Positions 9,394 through 16,503 of a stretch of 43,580 nucleotides of DNA are shown one piece after another. Under the pieces are notes generated by a model. The model did no database searches. It saw only the letters and a list, made by a program, of their open reading frames with translations, and was not told where the DNA came from. Source of the DNA: Klebsiella pneumoniae (GTDB lineage: Bacteria > Pseudomonadota > Gammaproteobacteria > Ga0077536); contig CAMAXW010000029.1 in assembly GCA_945862315.1 (NCBI GenBank), forward strand, positions 1-43,580, read 5' to 3'. How positions within the stretch are numbered: position 1 is the first letter of the stretch; each line of letters opens with the position of its first letter. Position numbers and translations under genes: made by a program.

Positions 9394-10863
9394 TCAGCCT
9401 ACGCGGTCGAAACTTTCCAGATCAGGTCGCGCCATCGCCTCAAAAAAGGCGCTGCGCGACCACGGCCAACTGGCAGGCACACCGTTTTTATCGAGATACC
9501 AGCTCTTGCAGCCCGTGGACCAAATGGACTTGCGCGCAGCGACTTGGCGGGTTTGCTCAAACGCCGCACTGACCTGCGCATTAGCGCTGATTTCCCGACA
9601 GCGCCCGCCACGAACCTCTGCCATTAGCTGCAGGATATAGGCGACCTGCGCTTCGGCTATTTGGATCAGCGAGAAATTACCCACCGGCCCGTTGGGCCCG
9701 TTGAGCATGAAAAAATTGGGAAACTCGGGGATTGAGATTGACAGATAGGCAGCGGGCGCATCGGCCCATACGTCATCGAGATTTTTCCCGTCACGGCCCA
9801 ACACCGTGGTTGGCCGGATAAAGCTATCCGCGCGAAAACCTGTGGCGATAACCAGCACATCGAGTTCGCGCAATTCGCCCTCACTGGTGCGCACGCCGCG
9901 CGGTTCAACCCCCTCGATACCGGCGGTAATGAGGTGGGCATTCGGTTGCTGAATCGCGGTATAAAAATCTGAGGAAAAAATTAGTCGCTTGCAACCAGCC
10001 CGGTAGTTGGGCCGCAGTTGCTCGCGCAGGACGGGATCGAGAACCTGAGTTTCCAGATTGGCCAAACAGGCGTCTTCTAGTTGCTTCATTTCGGCGGATT
10101 CCGCGTCGATCACCGCGTTGGAGAAAAGCTGAAAATAGCCATTCACCTCCACTTTTAACGCGGCTAATTTGTCCGGATTAGAGGCGAATTCGGCTTTATC
10201 GGCCTCGCTATAAGGCTGGTTCTCAATCGGCATGATCCACTGCGCCGTGCGCTGGAATAAATCATAGCGCGCGACCCGCGATGCCAAGGCCGAGGTGATC
10301 TGGATCGCCGTTGATCCGGTGCCGACCACCCCCACTCGCTGGCCCGCCAACGGCACGCTGTGGTCCCAAGTGGCACTGTGGAAACACGCCCCCGAGAAGG
10401 TCTCGAGCCCGGGAATTTCGGCGGTGTGCGGATGATGTAGCACGCCGGTTGCGGCGATCACAAAATCAGCCACGTCCTCGCGACCCTGCGAGGTGCGCAG
10501 GTGCCAACGGCCCGCCTTGAACTCGCAGTGCGGCACCGACTCATTGAAACGAATGCTCTGCATGACCGCGTATTTCTGCGCAATCCGCTCAAAATAAGCA
10601 TGGATTTCTGGGCCGGGCGCGAAGGTCTGGCTCCAACTGGGGTTGGGCTCGAACGAATAGGTATACAGATGCGCCGGCACATCACACGCAATCCCCGGAT
10701 AAGTGTTATCGCGCCAAGTACCGCCCACGCGGTCGGACTTCTCGTAGATAACATAATCGTCGTAACCCGCTTCGCGCAGCTTGATGGCGGTGAGGATACC
10801 GGCCATGCCGGCGCCGATAATGACGATGCGCGGATTAACGCGCGGCAGCTGGGAGTTGGTCAT
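9394..10863 (-). CDS. Flavin-dependent monooxygenase, Baeyer-Villiger type
   Basis: This is a class B flavoprotein monooxygenase of 489 residues. An FAD-binding Rossmann motif GAGMAG is at residues 17-22, followed by RVGGTW and the YPGIACDVP segment. A second, NADPH-binding motif GTGSTA is at 181-186. The Baeyer-Villiger fingerprint FxGxxxHxxxW is intact at F156-W166 (FSGACFHSATW, followed by D). The enzyme should insert one oxygen atom from O2 next to a ketone, giving an ester or lactone, with NADPH as electron donor. The substrate is unknown; cyclic or long-chain ketones are typical for such sequences. It converges with the CoA-transferase gene, with 10 bp between the stops. Confidence 0.92.
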   Translation of the reverse strand: MTNSQLPRVNPRIVIIGAGMAGILTAIKLREAGYDDYVIYEKSDRVGGTWRDNTYPGIACDVPAHLYTYSFEPNPSWSQTFAPGPEIHAYFERIAQKYAVMQSIRFNESVPHCEFKAGRWHLRTSQGREDVADFVIAATGVLHHPHTAEIPGLETFSGACFHSATWDHSVPLAGQRVGVVGTGSTAIQITSALASRVARYDLFQRTAQWIMPIENQPYSEADKAEFASNPDKLAALKVEVNGYFQLFSNAVIDAESAEMKQLEDACLANLETQVLDPVLREQLRPNYRAGCKRLIFSSDFYTAIQQPNAHLITAGIEGVEPRGVRTSEGELRELDVLVIATGFRADSFIRPTTVLGRDGKNLDDVWADAPAAYLSISIPEFPNFFMLNGPNGPVGNFSLIQIAEAQVAYILQLMAEVRGGRCREISANAQVSAAFEQTRQVAARKSIWSTGCKSWYLDKNGVPASWPWSRSAFFEAMARPDLESFDRVG

Positions 10864-11492
10864 CTGGGGTCTCCTGCGCCTTCACGCGGCAACTGAAGGC
10901 GAGCGTCGTTTTGGGATTGCAGCAACTGGGGGACGCGCGTTATGACAAAGCCGGTGCGCCCTCAGTGGATAAGAGTAATCCAATGTCAGCCTCAAACTGA
11001 AGCGCTCGCGCGTCCACCGCCGGTGGTGGCCAGTCGACGTCCCGCTCCGCGGTCTTGCGGCCGATGGGACGGTTGTCCACTCGACCAGCGCGCAGGGAAT
11101 CAGCCAAGGCAGGCCTTGTCGCGTGCTTTGTGCTCGACCGAACGGTCTCCTCTGAGGCCCGCCCAGGGTCGTGATAGGGGTGAGCACAGATCGATAGTGA
11201 CGGCGGCGGCTTGGCCACCCGCGGCGGCGTAACCGCGAGCGCTGTTCCCACAGCCGCGGCGATGCGGCCGGCCGGCGCCTGACTAAGGCGGGAAAAATCA
11301 CGCTGCAGTAGCGTTTGATCAACCGGTTTCGCTTGCTGTGGGTGGGCCTGCTTGCCAAGTTTGGGTACCCTGATACTCAGCCCCCGAGCACCTTGCCCCA
11401 AAGGCCGCCACGCGCCGCGTGATGCCGGAGTCCGGCCGGCGCCAGTACCACGGGTTTTAATTTTCTAACGACTGCCAGCAGAGGGTTTTGTG
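10864..11492. other. 629-bp intergenic stretch, no recognised gene
   Basis: This stretch separates the divergent monooxygenase and TPR genes. Both strands have long overlapping open frames (for example 10940-11401 on the minus strand), which is common by chance at this GC content. None of their translations resembles a family I know. Arg/Pro-rich composition in every frame suggests non-coding DNA or a decayed gene. It probably contains the promoters of both flanking genes, but I could not pick a convincing -35/-10 pair. Confidence 0.5.
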
Positions 11493-12812
11493 ATGTCCCT
11501 GAGAGATGCTTTCGACTTACCCCTGAGCGCCGCGGATGCCGCCGCGGTAACCCACTACAACCGCGCTACCAATAAGCTCCTGACACTTAACAATGATCCC
11601 CTCGAAGAAGTCACAGCGGCGTTGGCGCTCGACCCCAGCCTAGTGATGGGTCAGGTCTTGCGTGGCTTGTTGTATGCCTTGAGTACGGAAAAATCGCAGC
11701 TCCCCGAAGCACGGGCAGCACTCGTGGCGGGACAAGCCCTCGCGGCCGGCGCGAACCCGCGCGAACAGGCGCATTTGGCGGCGCTAACCGCGTGGGTGGA
11801 AGGCCGGCTACAGGCTGCGTCGGCGCATTGGGAGAGCATCTTGCTGGCCCATCCCAATGATGGTCTGGCCATGTTCGCGGCCCATCAGGGCGACTTTTTC
11901 TTGGGTCAAACCAGCGAACTACGCGACCGGGTCGCACGGCGTCTCCCGCAGATCGAACCGGACAGTCCTCTGGCGGGCTACTACTTGGGCATGCTGGCCT
12001 TCGGTTATGAGGAAATGGGCGACTACGCTCGCGCCGAAGACGCCGGCCGGCGTGCGCTGGCGAGCGACCGGCGAAATACTTGGGCCTTGCACGCGGTGGC
12101 CCATGTGATGGAAATGCAGCACCGCTTGGATGAGGGCATTGAGTGGCTGGTCACGCGGGCGCCCGAGTGGTCTAAGGACAGCTTCTTTGCGGTGCACAAT
12201 TGGTGGCACCTCGCGCTTTTTTATCTCGAGCGCGAACAGTGGGATGCGGCGCTGGCCGTTTATGACGAACACATTCGGGGTACCCATTCCACCGTTGTGC
12301 TGGATCTCATCGATGCCAGCGCACTGCTCTGGCGGCTGCGCTTACAGGGGGTCGACGTGGGCGATCGCTGGCAGCAACTCGCCGCCATTTGGCTGGCGCG
12401 CGAGGAGGCAGGCTGGTATGCCTTTAACGATGTGCACGCCATGTTGGCCTACGCTGGCGCGGGTCTGGAGGAGCCGGCCACCGCCCTGCTGGCGCACTTA
12501 GAGCGCACCGCGCTGGGGGCTGGGGATAACGCGACCATGACCCGCGAGGTCGGGCTGCCACTGGCACGCGCGTTGTGGGCCTGCGCGGACGGTCGCCATG
12601 CCGAGGCGGTGACGTTGCTGTTGCCAGTCAAAGCCATCAGCGTGCGCGCCGGGGGATCGCATGCGCAACGCGACCTCGTATCTCAGACCCTCCTCAGCGC
12701 CGCGGAACACGCTGGCCAGCGCGCGCTCGCCAGGGCCCTGCTCAATGAGCGGCTGGCGCTCAAGCCGCAATCTCAACTCAACCGGGCTTGGCGCGAACGC
12801 GTCGGCACCTAA
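11493..12812 (+). CDS. TTC38-like tetratricopeptide repeat protein
   Basis: This soluble protein of 439 residues consists almost wholly of helical TPR-like repeats and resembles the TTC38 family found in bacteria and animals. Diagnostic stretches are HAVAHVMEMQHRLDEG (about residues 201-216), followed by the aromatic VHNWWHLALFYLE segment, and DLIDASALLWRL. The biochemical role of this family is not established. The frame begins with GTG-ATG. I chose the ATG at 11493, with an AGAGGG ribosome binding site upstream. There is no signal peptide. It is followed after 36 bp by a perfect hairpin and the repeat array. Confidence 0.87.
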   Translation: MSLRDAFDLPLSAADAAAVTHYNRATNKLLTLNNDPLEEVTAALALDPSLVMGQVLRGLLYALSTEKSQLPEARAALVAGQALAAGANPREQAHLAALTAWVEGRLQAASAHWESILLAHPNDGLAMFAAHQGDFFLGQTSELRDRVARRLPQIEPDSPLAGYYLGMLAFGYEEMGDYARAEDAGRRALASDRRNTWALHAVAHVMEMQHRLDEGIEWLVTRAPEWSKDSFFAVHNWWHLALFYLEREQWDAALAVYDEHIRGTHSTVVLDLIDASALLWRLRLQGVDVGDRWQQLAAIWLAREEAGWYAFNDVHAMLAYAGAGLEEPATALLAHLERTALGAGDNATMTREVGLPLARALWACADGRHAEAVTLLLPVKAISVRAGGSHAQRDLVSQTLLSAAEHAGQRALARALLNERLALKPQSQLNRAWRERVGT

Positions 12813-12848
12813 CTACCGTCCCCGCAGTAGGAAAATTTGATGGTTGTC

Positions 12849-12875
12849 CCAGCCCACCCGCCCGCGGTGGGCTGG
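12849..12875. other. Perfect 10-bp stem hairpin after the TPR gene
   Basis: CCAGCCCACC at 12849-12858 pairs perfectly with GGTGGGCTGG at 12866-12875 around a 7-nt loop. It lies 36 bp downstream of the TPR gene stop and its right arm runs directly into the first degenerate GGTGGGTGTC repeat. There is no T-run, so it is not a classical intrinsic terminator. It could be a REP-like structure or a transcription barrier. Confidence 0.6.
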
Positions 12876-13267
12876 TGGGTGTCGCAGATCCCCGTTTCAG
12901 TTTCAGGGCCGCCCTAACTCACGGACTCCCGCACGGTGCGCACGGTGGGTGTCCCGGATTCCGGTGCCAACTCGGTGGGTGTCCCGGATTCCGCTAATAC
13001 GGTGGGTGTCCCATATTCCGCGGATTCCGGGTTTGGTGGGTGTCCCATATTCCGCCCCGTACGTGGGTGTCCCGTATTCACGTCTATATTCCGCCCCGTA
13101 CGTGGGTGTCCCGTATTCACGTCTGGGTGTCCCGTATTCACGTCCGTGGGTGTCCCGTATTCACGTATTCACGTCCGGTGTCCCGGTATCCCCTCGCAAT
13201 GAGCCCAGTGGGTGTCCCGTATTCACGCCCCGTCCTCCCGCACGCACGTGGGTGTCCCGTATTCACG
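12873..13267. repeat. Irregular array of a 20-21 bp GGTGGGTGTCCCG-ATTC motif
   Basis: About ten clear copies and two decayed copies of one motif fill this stretch, all in the same orientation. Counting from the T of TGGG, clear copies begin at 12946, 12976, 13003, 13037, 13064, 13103, 13124, 13147, 13209 and 13249, with spacings between 21 and 62 bp. Left copies read TGTCCCGGATTCCG, the next two TGTCCCATATTCCG, and the right ones TGTCCCGTATTCACG. The right-hand form is flanked by CGTG and CACG, which can pair. The intervals are too short and uneven for CRISPR spacers. Translation gives the same low-complexity peptides in three frames (VGVPYSR, WVSRIHV, GCPVFT) and the spacing is not a multiple of three, so it is not a coding repeat. 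A REP-like or transposase-dependent family is the best guess. Confidence 0.9.
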
Positions 13268-13399
13268 CCACGCAACGCCTCGCTCCAGTACCGGATCCGT
13301 CAGGGCGGCGGCCTTCGGTCATCTTCCTGTCACGTTCCGGGCTGATTCTGCAAATCTAAAAAATCAAATTCAGCGCGAAGCACGCGCCGAGGATACCCA

Positions 13400-14242
13400 A
13401 TGGCTCGCTCAATTTTTGGTCTGGCACTGGCAGCGTTAGTGACCCTCAGCCTGCCCGCGCAGGCGGCGTCGGTTAGCGCTAACTATAAGCTTGCGCCCAG
13501 CCACGCGGGCGATGAAGACCTCGTGACCGCCTTCGATTTTTATGACTTGGCCGTAGGCGCCTCCGTGATTAAAGCGGTCGCCGGCAATACGGGGACCGCG
13601 ACGGCGCCTGTGGTGGGTGACAAATTCACCGGCTATTTTCAGTCCTATGTGGCCGGCCACCAGCTCGGTGGCGCTACCCAATCGGCTCCCAACCTGAATA
13701 CCTTGGGCAGCGGTACCGGCTACGAGTTAACTCTGGTCGCCCAGTTCAATGAAGAAATAACCGCGGTGAGCGCGTCTAACTTCACCTCCACCATTAGCAG
13801 CGGTAGCGCCACACTGTATTTCGACACCACCCCCGACCATAATTTTCTGACCGACTCCGGCTTCACCGATGGCGATGTCCTGCTCACCGGCACTATCAGC
13901 AGCGGCGGCGGGGTCTCGGTGCCACAGTTCTTTGCCGGCTTCGCGCAAATAGACCTGCTGGTAAGCACGCTCGCGCCTAACATTTTCACTCCCGGGATCG
14001 CTGGCGTAAACGGCGTGTTCTCGCTGGATTTACGCAGTACCGCGGTCAATGGGGTGAGTTCGGTGCGTGGACAGTTTCCGGGCGTCGGCGGCTTAATCTT
14101 GGGTTCGGATGGCGCCCTCACGCTGCGCGCCGCACCCGCGCCGATCCCCCTACCCGCCGCCGTGTGGCTGTTGGGCAGTGCCCTCAGCGTGCTGCCCATC
14201 CTGCGGCGGCGGCGCATCTCACCCACGCTCGCCACGCGCTGA
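13400..14242 (+). CDS. VPLPA-CTERM-type surface protein (exosortase substrate)
   Basis: This is an exported protein of 280 residues. It has a signal peptide at residues 1-22 (cleavage expected after PAQA) and a C-terminal sorting signal. The signal consists of a PIPLPA motif (residues 248-253), a hydrophobic helix (about 254-268) and an arginine cluster RRRR (269-272). This is the VPLPA/PEP-CTERM pattern, recognised by exosortase in bacteria that make extracellular polysaccharide. The mature part is rich in Gly, Ser, Thr and Ala and resembles beta-rich surface proteins. I do not recognise a catalytic domain. The ATG at 13400 has GAGG about nine bases upstream. Neither an exosortase gene nor polysaccharide genes are in this window. 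The last codons fall inside a 116-bp imperfect tandem repeat. Confidence 0.85.
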   Translation: MARSIFGLALAALVTLSLPAQAASVSANYKLAPSHAGDEDLVTAFDFYDLAVGASVIKAVAGNTGTATAPVVGDKFTGYFQSYVAGHQLGGATQSAPNLNTLGSGTGYELTLVAQFNEEITAVSASNFTSTISSGSATLYFDTTPDHNFLTDSGFTDGDVLLTGTISSGGGVSVPQFFAGFAQIDLLVSTLAPNIFTPGIAGVNGVFSLDLRSTAVNGVSSVRGQFPGVGGLILGSDGALTLRAAPAPIPLPAAVWLLGSALSVLPILRRRRISPTLATR

Positions 14243-14450
14243 AGCGCCAATTCATCACCTAGCGCGCTGGCGTTGTCAGTAATAGTCACGAGCAGCCCAC
14301 TTCGCCACGAAACTGCCATCGGCGGCGATGTGTCCCGTCCCCGCTCGCCACACACTGAACGCCAGTTCGTCACCTAGCCCGCGCTGGCGTTGCGAGTAAC
14401 CGGCACGACCAGCCCACCCGGCACGAAGCGGCCACCGGCAGGTCTGCACT
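14226..14450. repeat. Imperfect tandem duplication, period 116 bp
   Basis: The segment from CGCTCGCCAC at 14226 recurs from 14342 with moderate divergence, each copy about 110 bp. Shared landmarks are CGCTCGCCAC, CACTGAA or GCTGAA followed by CGCCA-TTC-TCACCTAGC, GCGCTGGCGTTG, and CACGA-CAGCCCAC. The first copy includes the last codons and stop of the VPLPA-CTERM gene. Each copy can fold into a hairpin; in copy two AACGCCAG (14358-14365) pairs perfectly with CTGGCGTT (14384-14391). The conserved hairpins flanking a diverged loop may mark a duplicated 3' region or terminator. Confidence 0.75.
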
Positions 14451-14630
14451 TCAGGTCACGAGGCGAGATTCCTCGTTCAAAAAAACCACCCAACTGACAA
14501 GGATTGCCGCAGCCCGTAGCACGCCGCGGCAGGTGGTCGCGCTCGTTTCGATTTGGGGGCAAATAGAGGACGATCGACGCCTACCGCTACCGCAACGCTG
14601 GCGCGCCGCCGGCTGGGACCAAACGCTCGC

Positions 14631-15494
14631 TTGAAACAGGTTATTTTTAAAGCCGACGACTTCGGGCTGTCGCCGGCGGTCAATGGCGCCATTGAACTGG
14701 CTCACCGCGAAGGGGTGCTGGATGGGGCGAGCCTGATGGTTGGGGCGCAGTTCGCGGCCGATGCCGTGGCGCGCGCGCACCGTCTGCCCTCGCTGCGGAT
14801 CGGTTTGCATTTGGTCGTGGTGGCGGGCCGGCCCGTATTGCCGGCGAGTGCGGTGCCCGCGTTGGTGGACGCTAGCGGAGAATTCAGCCAGCGCTTGGCG
14901 CGCGCGGGGTTTCGATATTTTTTTCTACCCGCAGCGCGCCGTCAGTTGGCAGCGGAAATCCGCGCGCAGTTCGAGGCTTTTCGTGCCACGGGACTGCCAC
15001 TAGACCACCTCGACGCCCATCATCATCTCCACCTGCACCCAACCGTTCTGGGCTTGCTCATCCGCATCGGCCGTGAATACGGCCTGCGGGCAGTCCGCGT
15101 GCCGCACGAGCCACCGGGGTTGGCGCTGCTCGCCAACGAGCCGGGGCGTTGGGGACGTTGGCTGAGCGCCCTGTTGCTGGCACCGTGGATAGCGTTGGTC
15201 AAGTATCGACTGCACCGCGCGGGCCTGCGCACCACCGACCGCGTCGTGGGACTCCACGACACCGGACGCATGACCGCCGCTCGGCTCCGCAAAGTACTGC
15301 AGGCGCTACCGGCCGGCAGCACGGAGATTTTTTGCCATCCCGCGCTCAGCGACGCCGAAGGGCCGTGGCCACTGGCGGTGGCGGCAAGCCGCGCAGAACT
15401 CGACGCCTTACTCGACCCCGAAGTGCAGACGCTGATCACCAGCCTGCGCATTAACCACGGCGGATTCTGCGATTTGCCCCACGCCAAAACCTAA
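14631..15494 (+). CDS. hpnK: Hopanoid deacetylase HpnK (YdjC/ChbG fold)
   Basis: This YdjC-type carbohydrate deacetylase has 287 residues from a TTG at 14631. In Burkholderia, HpnK removes the acetyl group from N-acetylglucosaminyl-bacteriohopanetetrol to give the glucosaminyl form. Expected metal and catalytic residues are present: the ADDF motif (D9, D10) near the N-terminus, H60 in GLHLV, and the histidine cluster DAHHHLHLHP (H130-H136). HpnK proteins typically begin just before VIFKADDF, which supports the TTG start. An alternative TTG at 14553 would add 26 Arg/Thr/Ala-rich residues with no family match. A GGGA about 12 bases upstream is a weak ribosome binding site. hpnL follows closely. 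Confidence 0.9.
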   Translation: MKQVIFKADDFGLSPAVNGAIELAHREGVLDGASLMVGAQFAADAVARAHRLPSLRIGLHLVVVAGRPVLPASAVPALVDASGEFSQRLARAGFRYFFLPAARRQLAAEIRAQFEAFRATGLPLDHLDAHHHLHLHPTVLGLLIRIGREYGLRAVRVPHEPPGLALLANEPGRWGRWLSALLLAPWIALVKYRLHRAGLRTTDRVVGLHDTGRMTAARLRKVLQALPAGSTEIFCHPALSDAEGPWPLAVAASRAELDALLDPEVQTLITSLRINHGGFCDLPHAKT

Positions 15495-15546
15495 CACCCT
15501 GCGGCGGATCCTGCGGGGACTGCTGCGCCTCTCGGCGCTGCTAGGC

Positions 15547-16503
15547 GTGACCTTGCTCGGCTATCTCCTCTGGCAGCACGGCGCAGGGGTGGGGCGCGCA
15601 CTCGGTGCAGTGGGCTGGCTGCTAGTGCCCATTGTGTTGATTCACATCGGACAACTCTGGCTCTCGGGGGCCGCGTGGCATGCGGTGGCGATCACCGCCG
15701 AACCGCTGCCTTGCGCAACCTACGTGTGGACTCGCTGGATTCGTGAGGCGGTAGGCGGCCTGCTCCCGATGGCGCAAATTGGCGGCGAAGTGGTGGGCGG
15801 GCGGCTGCTCGTTCTGGCGGGAGCCTCTCCGGCGGAAGCCGCCGCCAGCACCACGGTCGACCTCACCCTCGAAGCCTTGACGCTCGTGGTGTTTATTGCG
15901 CTGGGCGTCGGTTGCGCGTGGCTCACCGGTAGCGCGCCAGGCTTGATTGGCTACACGCTGTTGGGGCTCTGCGTACTGGGCCCGGCGGGGTTGGCGCTAT
16001 GGATGCTCCAAAGGCTGCCCGTTGAGGGCCGAGTGGTGCCGTGGTGCGCGCGGCTCACGCGTCGCTGGCCGCGCTTACGCGTGCAGGGTTTAGAGGATTT
16101 CTGCCACGCCATCCAAGCCAGTCACCGCCATCCGGGCGCGCTTACGCGCGGCTTTGCCTACCACTTATTGGGCTGGTTGGGCGGGGTGATTGAAATCTAC
16201 GTCATGGCGCAAGCCATTGGCTTGCCCATTTTGCTGGAGCAAGCGTTGATCATCGAAAGTCTGGGACAGGCCATCCGTAGCGCGGCATTTTTTGTGCCCG
16301 CCGGACTGGGCGTACAAGAGGGCAGCCTGCTGTTGCTCGCGACCGCACTCGGCCTGCCGGCCGCCACCGGGCTTTCGCTGTCGCTGGTGAAACGCCTACG
16401 CGAAGTGGTGCTGGGGCTGCCCGCCCTGCTGGCCTGGCAGCTGATTGAAAGCGGGCGCTGGGCACGGTTTAGATACCACGGTACCCCACCGCCTGGCGCG
16501 TGA
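15547..16503 (+). CDS. hpnL: Hopanoid-associated membrane protein HpnL
   Basis: This integral membrane protein (318 residues from the GTG at 15547) belongs to the UPF0104/YbhN-like family. It has about eight hydrophobic segments and the family landmark GGLLPMAQIGGEVVGGR (residues 76-92), followed later by PAGLGVQEGSL. HpnL is encoded with hopanoid modification genes and is thought to act in movement of hopanoids across membranes; direct evidence is limited. The reading frame continues upstream of 15547 with a typical start-like sequence (RRILRGLLRLSALLG) but no ATG, GTG or TTG back to the stop at 15433. Either the protein really starts at 15547, cutting its first helix short, or it uses a non-standard codon such as CTG at 15499. 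It lies just after hpnK. Confidence 0.85.
   Translation: MTLLGYLLWQHGAGVGRALGAVGWLLVPIVLIHIGQLWLSGAAWHAVAITAEPLPCATYVWTRWIREAVGGLLPMAQIGGEVVGGRLLVLAGASPAEAAASTTVDLTLEALTLVVFIALGVGCAWLTGSAPGLIGYTLLGLCVLGPAGLALWMLQRLPVEGRVVPWCARLTRRWPRLRVQGLEDFCHAIQASHRHPGALTRGFAYHLLGWLGGVIEIYVMAQAIGLPILLEQALIIESLGQAIRSAAFFVPAGLGVQEGSLLLLATALGLPAATGLSLSLVKRLREVVLGLPALLAWQLIESGRWARFRYHGTPPPGA

Noticed and set aside
12940-13267. CRISPR array
   Set aside because: Unit intervals are 21-62 bp, leaving gaps of only a few to about 40 bases of uneven length, partly repeated themselves. No cas gene is near.
12844-13359. A 171-codon open frame across the repeat array, with VPYSR/WVSRIH-like repeats
   Set aside because: The same short peptides appear in the other frames, spacing is not a multiple of three, and there is no ribosome binding site or family match. 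The frame is open because of the repeated DNA.
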